Assembly: GCA_030746455.1 (NCBI GenBank)
Contig: JASLMQ010000395.1
Span: 1 to 7,301, forward strand
DNA: 7,301 bases
From: Candidatus Latescibacterota bacterium
Lineage (GTDB): Bacteria; Latescibacterota; UBA2968; GCA-2709665
Direction: 5' to 3'
The position numbers and the translations under genes were made by a program. The notes beneath the pieces were generated by a model that was not told where the DNA came from, did no database searches, and worked only from the letters and a program-made list of their open reading frames with translations. Shown one piece after another: positions 1 to 6,290 of the stretch. The number at the start of each line of letters is the position of its first letter. Position 1 is the first letter of the stretch.

Positions 1-404
1 TATTGGGCGTAGGCGTCCGCCTTCTTGCGGAACGCTGCAGGGGGCCACTCCGGGGAGTCCGGCCAGGTCGGCTGCGGACGCTCCTCCTCGGGAATCAGCT
101 CCACCCAGTTGGGGTGCTTCTGTGCCACCGGGCCGGCGGGAGCGTGGATCACCTGGAGGCCCGCCTCCCGACACGCCTCCACGAGGGGCGCGATCCTGCC
201 CACCGTGATCTCCTCGATCCGCTCGAGCGTCTCCCGTGAGAAATGGAAGTTCCACACGTCGAGGCTGATCAGCGCCGCCTGCGACAGCGGGACCGTCCAG
301 TCGAGCTCGCGGTAGCGGTAATTCTCCTCGGCCAGCTCCGCCCCGTCGTCGGTGTACAGCCGATAGTACCTCGGCCGAATCTCCATAGTCTTCGTTCCAC
401 TCAC
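1..404 (-). CDS. Isochorismatase-like (cysteine hydrolase) family protein, 3' end missing
   Basis: Read by hand on the minus strand from a GTG at 404; 134 codons are visible before the left edge. The Rossmann-like core opens with ALISLDVWN (about residues 44-52), where Asp49 fits the first member of the Asp-Lys-Cys triad of isochorismatase-like hydrolases. It is followed by a helix and the strand of GLQVIHAPAGP (about 82-92), typical of this fold. The Lys and Cys that complete the triad would mostly lie beyond the edge. The family hydrolyses isochorismate, amides, carbamates or ureido compounds; the substrate here is unknown. The GTG is chosen because GGAGG ends 7 nt upstream; an in-frame ATG at 386 is the alternative and has no such site. 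The last two visible bases begin a codon (TA-), either Tyr or a stop, so truncation cannot be excluded. It is last in the visible gene run, 103 nt after the enolase-superfamily gene. Confidence 0.68.
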   Translation of the reverse strand, partial: MSGTKTMEIRPRYYRLYTDDGAELAEENYRYRELDWTVPLSQAALISLDVWNFHFSRETLERIEEITVGRIAPLVEACREAGLQVIHAPAGPVAQKHPNWVELIPEEERPQPTWPDSPEWPPAAFRKKADAYAQ

Positions 405-410
405 GCCCGA

Positions 411-420
411 TCCTCCTCCC
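411..420 (-). promoter_or_regulatory. Strong ribosome binding site for the isochorismatase-like gene
   Basis: On the minus strand this reads GGGAGGAGGA, a near-perfect match to the anti-Shine-Dalgarno sequence, with 6-7 nt before the GTG at 404. It is the best ribosome binding site in the window and decides for the GTG over the ATG 18 nt further in. Confidence 0.7.
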
Positions 421-451
421 TCAGCCACGCTCTGCTTCCAGCCTGCCTACC

Positions 452-487
452 GTAGTTTTCGCGTCTTTCGCGTCTTTCGTAGTTCCA
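452..487 (-). repeat. Short tandem repeat, 9-nt unit GAAAGACGC (copy A)
   Basis: On the minus strand the stretch reads as four 9-nt blocks: TGGAACTAC, GAAAGACGC, GAAAGACGC, GAAAACTAC. It begins about 20 nt after the stop of the enolase-superfamily gene (508) and lies in the leader of the isochorismatase-like gene. A second copy in the same orientation is at 6232-6262; 27 of 29 aligned bases agree (458-486 against 6233-6261). It encodes nothing evident and has no hairpin strong enough to call a terminator. I recall similar CGAAAG-rich intergenic repeats in environmental bacterial genomes, but cannot confirm this here. Confidence 0.75.
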
Positions 488-507
488 GGGCTCTTCAGGA
501 TAGGGGA

Positions 508-1566
508 TCAGTACGACCTCACGAGGTGCGCTTCCACCGCCTCCATATCCAGCTTCACCCCCAGCCCCGGTCCATCGGGCACCACAAAGTGTCCCTTGTC
601 GAGGACCAGGCCGCCACCAAGCACATCCGCCTCCCTCACGAAAGGCAGCTCATCGCACGGCATCGTCGCGTTCCGGATCGTACACTGGAGGTGGACCGAA
701 TAGGCGGCAAGGACGCCCAGGCACACGCCGCCCATCTGCACCCAGCAGGGCAGATCGTCCGCCTCCAGGACGGCAGCCGCGGCCACGATCTCCTGGGCCG
801 TTCCCCCCAGACAGGCGCCGTCGATACACTCGGCCTTCAGGGCCTTCAGCACGTCGCCCGACTGGCACGGCCTGTCGCGCTTCGCCTGCGGAGCCCCGAA
901 GTGCATGGCCACCGGAATATGGGTCTTCTCCCTCAGCAGTCGGTACCAGTCCAGATGGTCCTTGAGCATCGGATCTTCCAGAACCGACACCGTTCCGAAG
1001 GGCTCCAGCTCCTCGGCCAGCCGGGCCGCCACGTGGAGGTGCTTGAACTCACAGTTGGGATCCACACCCACCGTGTAGTCCGCACCGGCCGCCTCCTTCA
1101 TCAGCCGAACTGTCTCCACGATGTTCCAGGACCGCGCCTTCAGCTTGTGGTTCGTGAAGCCCATCCGGGCTCCCGCCACAGCCTCGGCGGCTGTCTCCTC
1201 CGGCTCCATAGGACTCGACCAGTAGGACACAGGCACCCGATCCCGAACTTTGGCACCGAAGAGCCGGTGCACGGGGATGCCGTATGCCTGTCCGGTGATG
1301 TCCAGAAGGGGGCATTCGAACAGCATCGGTTCGCCGATCGGCTGCATCGCCAGGGGATCCTTGCCCAGGTAGGAATCCGCCTGGGCCCTCAAAGCCGACC
1401 GGTCGGCGTCGTTCAGCGTGTAGACCGCGGATTCACCGATCCCCTCGATCCCCTCGTCGGTCATCATCCGGCAGATCGTGATGTCGTAGATCTTGACCCG
1501 GGCCTTCGCAATCGCCGGAATCAGCGGCACCTCGACCTCGTACAGATCCACTTGGGTGATCTTCAT
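508..1566 (-). CDS. Mandelate racemase/muconate lactonizing enzyme family (enolase superfamily) protein
   Basis: Predicted 352 aa from the ATG at 1566. Numbering below is for the 362-aa form starting at the in-frame GTG at 1596. The N-terminal capping domain (about 11-125) ends in DITGQAYGIPVHRLFGAKV, the usual MR/MLE linker. The barrel carries KLK (Lys151, Lys153; the KxK motif on strand 2), VGVDPN (Asp179, first metal ligand) and VLEDP (Glu207, second ligand). At the expected third-ligand site, about 26 residues on, the sequence is AMHFGAP (His232) with no Glu or Asp. The usual second-face His or Lys is also not evident. The superfamily abstracts a proton alpha to a carboxylate to give dehydratases, racemases or cycloisomerases; the specific reaction is unknown and may be altered. 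The ATG is preferred because MKIT-like starts are normal for the family and GGGAG lies 10 nt upstream. The GTG has AAGGA 7 nt upstream and remains possible. It is 79 nt downstream of the GNAT gene. Confidence 0.85.
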   Translation of the reverse strand: MKITQVDLYEVEVPLIPAIAKARVKIYDITICRMMTDEGIEGIGESAVYTLNDADRSALRAQADSYLGKDPLAMQPIGEPMLFECPLLDITGQAYGIPVHRLFGAKVRDRVPVSYWSSPMEPEETAAEAVAGARMGFTNHKLKARSWNIVETVRLMKEAAGADYTVGVDPNCEFKHLHVAARLAEELEPFGTVSVLEDPMLKDHLDWYRLLREKTHIPVAMHFGAPQAKRDRPCQSGDVLKALKAECIDGACLGGTAQEIVAAAAVLEADDLPCWVQMGGVCLGVLAAYSVHLQCTIRNATMPCDELPFVREADVLGGGLVLDKGHFVVPDGPGLGVKLDMEAVEAHLVRSY

Positions 1567-1622
1567 GTCCTCACCGCTCCCTGACGTCCGGCCCACCTCC
1601 GAGTCCTTCTGGCCTCACCTGT

Positions 1623-1642
1623 CCACGGAGGATCCGCTGTGG
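1623..1642. other. Imperfect 20-bp palindrome between GNAT and enolase-superfamily genes
   Basis: The plus strand reads ccacggaggatccgctgtgg. It pairs with itself at 8 of 10 positions per arm and is centred on GGATCC, starting 3 nt past the GNAT stop. It could be an RNA stem or a protein-binding site, but a chance palindrome in GC-rich DNA is equally plausible. No T-tract follows, so I do not call it a terminator. Confidence 0.25.
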
Positions 1643-1645
1643 CAC

Positions 1646-2731
1646 TCAAGGGTCCGACGACATCCGATGGGGGTGCTCGAAGCCCCTCGGCCGTCCGAAC
1701 TGAACCTCGTACACCGCAAGATCCTCGAGCCTCGCTGAAGGATGCCGTCCACGGACCGGTGTGCCCTCGCCCAGGACCACCTCCTCCGGCATTTCGTACT
1801 TCACCCTGAATCCCTGCTGGATGAGCGCATCGGTCTTCGCTGTCTCACGCGGCGTTTCCAGCGTCCTCAGAACCAGGATACCCATCTCGTCGGCCAGACC
1901 TCGCATGGAGTCGAACAGCAGACCCGGTGCGGTGGACCGCCACAGGCTCGGATGCACGTACAGGTCTATCAACCCGATGTGGGCCTCACGACCGTTGTCC
2001 CACTTCGTGGTTCGCCAGGGGGCAAGGGTCGAAAACCCGACCAACTTTCTCCCCGCGAACAGGCCCAGCATGTGCACCTTCCGCCTCTCACCGTGCGACA
2101 GGTTCGGGACCTCCACGAAGATCTGTCCCTGGTGCAGCTGGTCGTCACAGAAGATGCCCAGCAAATAGTTCTTCACCAGACAGTCCGGGTCCACCGTGCC
2201 GTTGATCAGCGCCCGTATCTCGATTGCGTGGCCTGCGTCCAGGGGCTGGACGTCCAGCTCTTCGCCATCGACGCCGTAGTAAGCCGACAGGTAGTCGAGG
2301 ATGGATTCTCCCGTGTACGCCTGGCCCATCCATTCAGGGTGGTCTTCGACCACATCGCGGAACCCGTACTTCCCGTAGATCATGTGGGCAACGCCCGGGC
2401 CCGTGTCCACGAACATCGCATCCATGCCGGCATCGCGCATCGCGTCCACGCAGAGCGCCAGCAAACGACCGCCCAATCCCTTGCGCTTGTGCTCTTCCGA
2501 GAACATCGCGTAGTGGCCCAGCTCCCCCCAGGGGTTGTGGCGCGATGCCATCACCCAGCCTTCTCCCACCGGCCTCCCCTCGAGCTCTGCCAGGAACCGG
2601 CGAATAGACCGGAAGTATCCGTACGGATTCACACCGCAGAGGTTGAAAGGCAGCTCCACGGTCTGCTGGATCTCCTCCAGCGGCTGCTCGCGGATCACGT
2701 AGTCGCCGATCTTCTCGATGAATCCGGGCAT
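1646..2731 (-). CDS. Tandem-domain GNAT-type N-acetyltransferase
   Basis: 361 aa, twice the length of a single GNAT domain. The N-terminal half (about 10-150) has a clear acetyl-CoA motif A: a strand around GHYAMF (72-77), then HKRKGLGGRLL (81-91; the R-x-x-G-x-G type pyrophosphate loop at Arg83-Gly88), and ends in the characteristic YGKYGFRDV (119-127). The C-terminal half (about 160-345) looks like a second, degenerate GNAT domain: IGLIDLYVHPSLWR (252-265) resembles the motif A strand, but the loop is STAPG rather than GxG, and LIQQGFRVKYEM (303-314) matches the closing strand. The N-terminal half is therefore probably the catalytic one, by inference. The acceptor amine is unknown. The start follows the propeller-gene TGA by only 10 nt with GCGAGGA just upstream of the ATG, so the two are probably translationally coupled. 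No signal peptide or membrane segment is seen. Confidence 0.82.
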   Translation of the reverse strand: MPGFIEKIGDYVIREQPLEEIQQTVELPFNLCGVNPYGYFRSIRRFLAELEGRPVGEGWVMASRHNPWGELGHYAMFSEEHKRKGLGGRLLALCVDAMRDAGMDAMFVDTGPGVAHMIYGKYGFRDVVEDHPEWMGQAYTGESILDYLSAYYGVDGEELDVQPLDAGHAIEIRALINGTVDPDCLVKNYLLGIFCDDQLHQGQIFVEVPNLSHGERRKVHMLGLFAGRKLVGFSTLAPWRTTKWDNGREAHIGLIDLYVHPSLWRSTAPGLLFDSMRGLADEMGILVLRTLETPRETAKTDALIQQGFRVKYEMPEEVVLGEGTPVRGRHPSARLEDLAVYEVQFGRPRGFEHPHRMSSDP

Positions 2732-2741
2732 TTGTCCTCGC

Positions 2742-3866
2742 TCAAGCGTCCACCTTCAGCTGGAACCGGTCCATCCCGATCGACTGGTCCACTGCACCGT
2801 AGGGGTTGTCCCCACCCACGTGCCAGAAGACGGTGATCGTCCCGTCGGCCGTCTGCTCTGCACGAGGGTAGTATCCGGTTGCCGGTACATCCAGTTCGCT
2901 CCACGTGACACCTGCATCTGCGGTCCAATGGACACCTGACGTCGCTAGGTGGAGTACGATGCCATCCCGCGTTGCCAGCAGGTCGGGGTGTCCGCTGTGG
3001 GGAAACGGCGCAGGGCCTACCTCCCTCGGCCTCCAGACCATTCCGTCCACCTCCAGAACGCCCTGCCAGCGAACCTCCTTGCCGAAAACTCGCGCTCGCT
3101 CGTCCCAGGAGCACCTCCGGAACACGCACAGGAGGTCGCCATTCGGCAACTCAGCAACGTCGTACTCCTCCCCACCCCACTTCCCCCTGTATTCGGCCGG
3201 CACAACGCTGATCGGTCCCTGCCACGTGCTGCCAGAGTCGTCTGACACGAGCAGCAACGGCTCCATCATTCCATTGTATTCACGGCGCGTTCTGCTGTCC
3301 GCGGGAACGTGTGCCACACCCCCAGCCACGATAAGGCGACCGTCGCTCAACTGGCGGACCCGCTTCGGCCACGCTGTGTAGCTCTTGGGGTCCAGCAAGA
3401 CTTCGGGCTCACCCCACGTCACCGCCCCATCCAGGGACCTCTGCATGAACCCCGTCTTGGGCACGTCCGGGTCGTACGGCAGGTAGTACCCCCACACACC
3501 ACGGATCACAGTGCAATCTGAAAGCGCCGTCTGGCACTCCCCCGTGATCCCATTCATGCAGGTGCGGAATGCATCCGCGCTCACCTGCCTCCACGTCTCA
3601 CCGGCGTCGTGCGACCGAAGGTGTACGTTCCGGAGGTCCAGGCCCGTCATGTCGTACTGCTCGCTTTCGTCCGGAGGCCAGGACAGCTTCTCTCTCACCT
3701 CCAGCGGAGCGCTCGGACGTCCCTCCAGCGGACCCGTAGCTTGCGTGAAGCAGACGATGATGCTGCCATCGGGCATCGCCATCGCGCCCACCCAGGAGGT
3801 GAATCCAGGAGATTGCGGCGAGTGGTAGATCGTCTTTCGAACGTGGTTGATAGCCCGTACGATCAT
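2742..3866 (-). CDS. BNR/Asp-box beta-propeller protein, sialidase superfamily
   Basis: 374 aa. Four Asp boxes (S-x-D-x-G-x-T-W type) are visible: SHDAGETW (85-92), SLDGAVTW (144-151, with Ala for the usual Gly), SDDSGSTW (208-215) and TADAGVTW (315-322). Strands such as MPDGSIIVCF, LSDGRLIVAGG, LPNGDLLCVFRR and TADGTITVFWHV recur between them, as expected for a six-bladed sialidase-like propeller. The Phe/Tyr-Arg-Ile-Pro motif that supplies the first catalytic Arg in true sialidases is absent; the equivalent position reads GFTSWVGA. Sialidase activity is therefore doubtful, and another glycosidase, lyase or sugar-binding role is possible. No N-terminal signal peptide is seen, so it is probably cytoplasmic, unlike most scavenging sialidases. 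The ATG at 3866 has GGAAGGG at 3875-3881, about 8 nt upstream. It sits 68 nt after the glycyl radical enzyme and 10 nt before the GNAT gene, suggesting one transcript. Confidence 0.85.
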   Translation of the reverse strand: MIVRAINHVRKTIYHSPQSPGFTSWVGAMAMPDGSIIVCFTQATGPLEGRPSAPLEVREKLSWPPDESEQYDMTGLDLRNVHLRSHDAGETWRQVSADAFRTCMNGITGECQTALSDCTVIRGVWGYYLPYDPDVPKTGFMQRSLDGAVTWGEPEVLLDPKSYTAWPKRVRQLSDGRLIVAGGVAHVPADSRTRREYNGMMEPLLLVSDDSGSTWQGPISVVPAEYRGKWGGEEYDVAELPNGDLLCVFRRCSWDERARVFGKEVRWQGVLEVDGMVWRPREVGPAPFPHSGHPDLLATRDGIVLHLATSGVHWTADAGVTWSELDVPATGYYPRAEQTADGTITVFWHVGGDNPYGAVDQSIGMDRFQLKVDA

Positions 3867-3934
3867 GGCGAGGACCCTTCCAACCCCTCACGTGGTACTT
3901 GCAGTCGACGGTCGATCTTCGTTGCGAACTGTGA

Positions 3935-6115
3935 TCACGTCAGATGCTCCGTTCGTCTGATGAGATCCTCCTGCGCGTCTCTCGCCAGCGTCACGAAATA
4001 CGCACTGTATCCCACCACCCGAACAGAGAGCGAACGATGGTCCTCCGGCCGTTCTTGCGCCTCCCGCAGCATCTCGCCATCCACCACGTTCACCTGCAGG
4101 TGTTGCCCCCCGAGCCGGAAGTAGGTTGCTAGGAGATCCGACAGCGCCTCCAGTCCCTTCTCCCCTCGTACGGTCGAGGGGTGCAGCCGCAGGTTCGTGC
4201 CGCCTCCCGGGGTCCGGTGGAAGGGCAGCTTGGCCATCGATCGCAGGCACGCCGTCGCGCCCGCCAGGTCCATCCCATAGCTGGGCGACTGGTTTTCACT
4301 GATGGCCTCCCCCCGCTTGCGCCCGTCCGGCGTCGCACCGAGTTCCTTTCCGAGACGCCGGTTGTTGTGGTAGCTGTAGATCTCCGGCCAGAACCGCATG
4401 CCGTGGGGGACCTCGTTGCACCGCACCACCTCATCACAGAAGATGTCGGCGACCCGTACAGCCAGCGCGTCGACACCCTCTTCATCGTTCCCGTACTTGG
4501 GGCAGCGATTCAACAGCTGCTGGCGCAGGGGCTCGTGGTCCTCGAAATCCGAATTGATTGCGTCGCGCAGCTCGGAAAGCGTCAACTGGCCTTCGTCGAA
4601 CACCACCCGCTGGATCGCGGCCAGGGAATCGGCAACGGAGCCGATACCCGAGCCGTGCTGGGACTTGTGCCAGTACTGCGTGCCGCCCAGCCGCCACTCC
4701 CTCCCGTTCTCGATGCACGCCTCCAGGAAGACCGATTCCAGCGTGAAGCTGCATTGCGCCTTGTCTTCGTCAGTCAGAGGCGGGAACTGGGCCCGTTCGG
4801 CCTCCAGCGCGTGCCGCATCTGGGCCTGCATCGCATCGATGATGGCGTCGACCGACTGGAGGGTGTCGATCTTGCCCGTCCGTGGACCCACCTGCTCCCC
4901 GCTGCCCGGATCCACGCCGTCGTTGAGCCCCAGCTCGAGAAACTTCGGAAGGCTGTGCCAGCGCTCCCTGAGCGATCCCTCCTTGCCCGGCACGTTGGCG
5001 TTGCAGCACCCGTAGTGGACGTAGTTCCGCGCATCCTCGAGGTCGACCCCAACGCTGAGGAAGGCCGGGATCTCCACCTCGTCGTTGTACACACCCACCG
5101 ATCCACCGGCGCGCACCAGCCTGCACGCCTCCTGCCAGAAGCCCGCATCGATCCCCTCGAAGTACCGGACCTTGATCGTCGGCTGTTTCAGCATCAGGTG
5201 CCCCGCCCGGAGGCAGATCGTGGACAACGCGTTCGTCGCGTCGTGCCCTTCCGGCGTCTGTCCACCCAGAATGGCGTACTGCACACTGTCCTGACACAGG
5301 CTGCGCTTCCGGGCATTCGCCTGGTCTGCGTACCCGATGATCTCGTTGCACTTGACGAACAGACACTCGATCAGCTCCTGTGCCGCCTCCGGCGTGGTCC
5401 GTCCCGCCTCGAGGTCCGCCTCGTAGTACGGGAACAGGAACTGGTCCATCCGGCCGAGCGCGAAGTCCCTGGCGCCCACCACGGCATGAAGCACGAGATC
5501 CACGAGCCAAATCGATTGAATGGCCTCCTGAAGAGTTCGTGCCGGCTCTGCCGGCACATACCGGCACACCTGCGAGATATCCAGAAGCTCCGTCCTGCGC
5601 GCCGGATCGGTCGCCTCTTCCGCCAGCCGCTCCGCTGCATCGGCATACCGTTCGGCGTAGATCTCGATCGCCTCGCAGCAGAGGATCGCCCCCTCCAGGA
5701 AGTCCCGTTGCGACCGGCTGATCCCGTCGTCGCCCTCAATCTGCGCCAGACGGGACGACGCTCGCTCGCCGATCCCTTTGAGGCCCTCGTCCAGCAGCCG
5801 CTCCCACGAGATCGTCAGGTGCCCGTCGGTCTGGAACCAGGATGGACGGTAGAACGCCTCGCGCTTCTCGCGGAACCACTGCTCCTGCTCGGCCGTGGGC
5901 ACGACCTCTGGGAATCTCCCCACGATCAGGTCGTCCTCGTCGATCACCACATCCAGACCGGTCAGCAGCTCGCGAAGCGTGTGCCCGAACTTCCGCCCCG
6001 CCGTCTCATCTCGGTATCGCTCAGAGCACCGCTCGATAATGGCCACACGCTCCAGGCACACCGCCCGATCGTCCATCTCGAACAGCTTCGCCTTCAGTCT
6101 CTCGGCTCGTCTCAT
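3935..6115 (-). CDS. Pyruvate formate-lyase-like glycyl radical enzyme
   Basis: 726 aa, near full length for the family. The C-terminal glycine radical domain is intact: ATPDGRKRGE (594-603), ISENQSPSYGMD (605-616), LGGQHLQVNVVD (668-679) and the glycyl loop SVRVVGYSAYFVTL (697-710), where Gly702 is the predicted radical site, ending in IRRTEH. The core carries HGSGIGSVADSLAAI (487-501), also conserved in the family. The active-site Cys loop reads YGCCNANVPGKEG (368-380). Most glycyl radical dehydratases and related enzymes have Gly-Cys-x-Glu here, but this protein has Cys370-Cys371-Asn372, so the general-base Glu is missing. Adjacent cysteines recall pyruvate formate-lyase, but the rest of the loop does not. 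Such enzymes cleave C-C, C-O, C-N or C-S bonds anaerobically; the substrate is unknown. No radical-SAM activase gene lies in the window, and the protein needs one. The ATG at 6115 has only a weak GGGTGA upstream. The gene follows a 175-nt repeat-bearing gap. Confidence 0.93.
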   Translation of the reverse strand: MRRAERLKAKLFEMDDRAVCLERVAIIERCSERYRDETAGRKFGHTLRELLTGLDVVIDEDDLIVGRFPEVVPTAEQEQWFREKREAFYRPSWFQTDGHLTISWERLLDEGLKGIGERASSRLAQIEGDDGISRSQRDFLEGAILCCEAIEIYAERYADAAERLAEEATDPARRTELLDISQVCRYVPAEPARTLQEAIQSIWLVDLVLHAVVGARDFALGRMDQFLFPYYEADLEAGRTTPEAAQELIECLFVKCNEIIGYADQANARKRSLCQDSVQYAILGGQTPEGHDATNALSTICLRAGHLMLKQPTIKVRYFEGIDAGFWQEACRLVRAGGSVGVYNDEVEIPAFLSVGVDLEDARNYVHYGCCNANVPGKEGSLRERWHSLPKFLELGLNDGVDPGSGEQVGPRTGKIDTLQSVDAIIDAMQAQMRHALEAERAQFPPLTDEDKAQCSFTLESVFLEACIENGREWRLGGTQYWHKSQHGSGIGSVADSLAAIQRVVFDEGQLTLSELRDAINSDFEDHEPLRQQLLNRCPKYGNDEEGVDALAVRVADIFCDEVVRCNEVPHGMRFWPEIYSYHNNRRLGKELGATPDGRKRGEAISENQSPSYGMDLAGATACLRSMAKLPFHRTPGGGTNLRLHPSTVRGEKGLEALSDLLATYFRLGGQHLQVNVVDGEMLREAQERPEDHRSLSVRVVGYSAYFVTLARDAQEDLIRRTEHLT

Positions 6116-6150
6116 CGTTCACCCATTCGCCCTACAGCAAAACAGAACGC

Positions 6151-6210
6151 AACCACCGATGAACCCCGGATCGGGGTCCGGGGCAGGCTCCGATGGACAC
6201 TGATGGATGG
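6151..6210. repeat. Degenerate GATG-type periodic repeat, interrupted
   Basis: On the plus strand, aaccaccgatgaacc (6151-6165) and tccgatggacactgatggat (6189-6208) share a roughly 10-nt period built on (c)cGATG(g/a)A(c)C. The two parts are separated by a GC-rich segment that forms a hairpin. The sequence is non-coding and lies in the leader of the glycyl radical enzyme gene. It resembles CACCGATGAACACCGATG-type intergenic repeats I recall from environmental genomes; that resemblance is from memory only. Confidence 0.5.
6164..6183. other. GC-rich perfect hairpin inside the GATG-type repeat
   Basis: Arms ccccgga (6164-6170) and tccgggg (6177-6183) pair perfectly over 7 bp around the 6-nt loop tcgggg. 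In the transcribed minus strand the stem is followed by TTCATC rather than a run of U, so a classic intrinsic terminator is not supported. It could be a transcript-processing or attenuating stem between the DUF4432-like and glycyl radical enzyme genes, or a small insertion that split the surrounding repeat. Confidence 0.45.
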
Positions 6211-6231
6211 GTGCCAGCCTTAGAGCCTTCC

Positions 6232-6262
6232 GTTCGCGTCTTTCGCGCTTTTCGTAGTTCCG
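6232..6262 (-). repeat. Short tandem repeat, 9-nt unit GAAAGACGC (copy B)
   Basis: On the minus strand this reads CGGAACTAC, GAAAAGCGC, GAAAGACGC, GAAC. It is the same element as at 452-487, in the same orientation, with one block fewer at its 3' side. It begins 28 nt after the stop codon of the DUF4432-like gene (6291), much as copy A begins about 20 nt after the enolase-superfamily stop. It has no coding potential. Confidence 0.72.
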
Positions 6263-6290
6263 GGTTTTGGCGGCCCTGAGCAACGTCTCT

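Noticed and set aside
452..487. CRISPR-like array.
   Set aside because: The 9-nt units are contiguous with no spacers, there are only four blocks, and no cas genes are present.
1742..2836. A 364-codon open frame on the plus strand opposite the GNAT gene; likewise 526-1584 opposite the enolase-superfamily gene.
   Set aside because: Both mirror well-supported minus-strand genes, have shadow-like composition and match no family I recognise.
6116..6160. Sigma-70-type promoter ahead of the glycyl radical enzyme (TTGCGT followed by TGTAGG on the minus strand).
   Set aside because: The spacing between the boxes is about 10 nt instead of 16-18, and the second box is a poor match, so it is not supported.
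6164..6183. Intrinsic terminator after the DUF4432-like gene.
   Set aside because: The stem is good, but no U-tract follows it in the transcribed direction, and it lies more than 100 nt past the stop codon. It is kept only as a hairpin.
4181..6223. A 680-codon open frame on the plus strand opposite the glycyl radical enzyme.
   Set aside because: It is an antisense shadow produced by GC-rich codon use. Its translation has no recognisable domain, is rich in Arg, Pro, His and Leu, and the minus-strand frame encodes an unmistakable enzyme.
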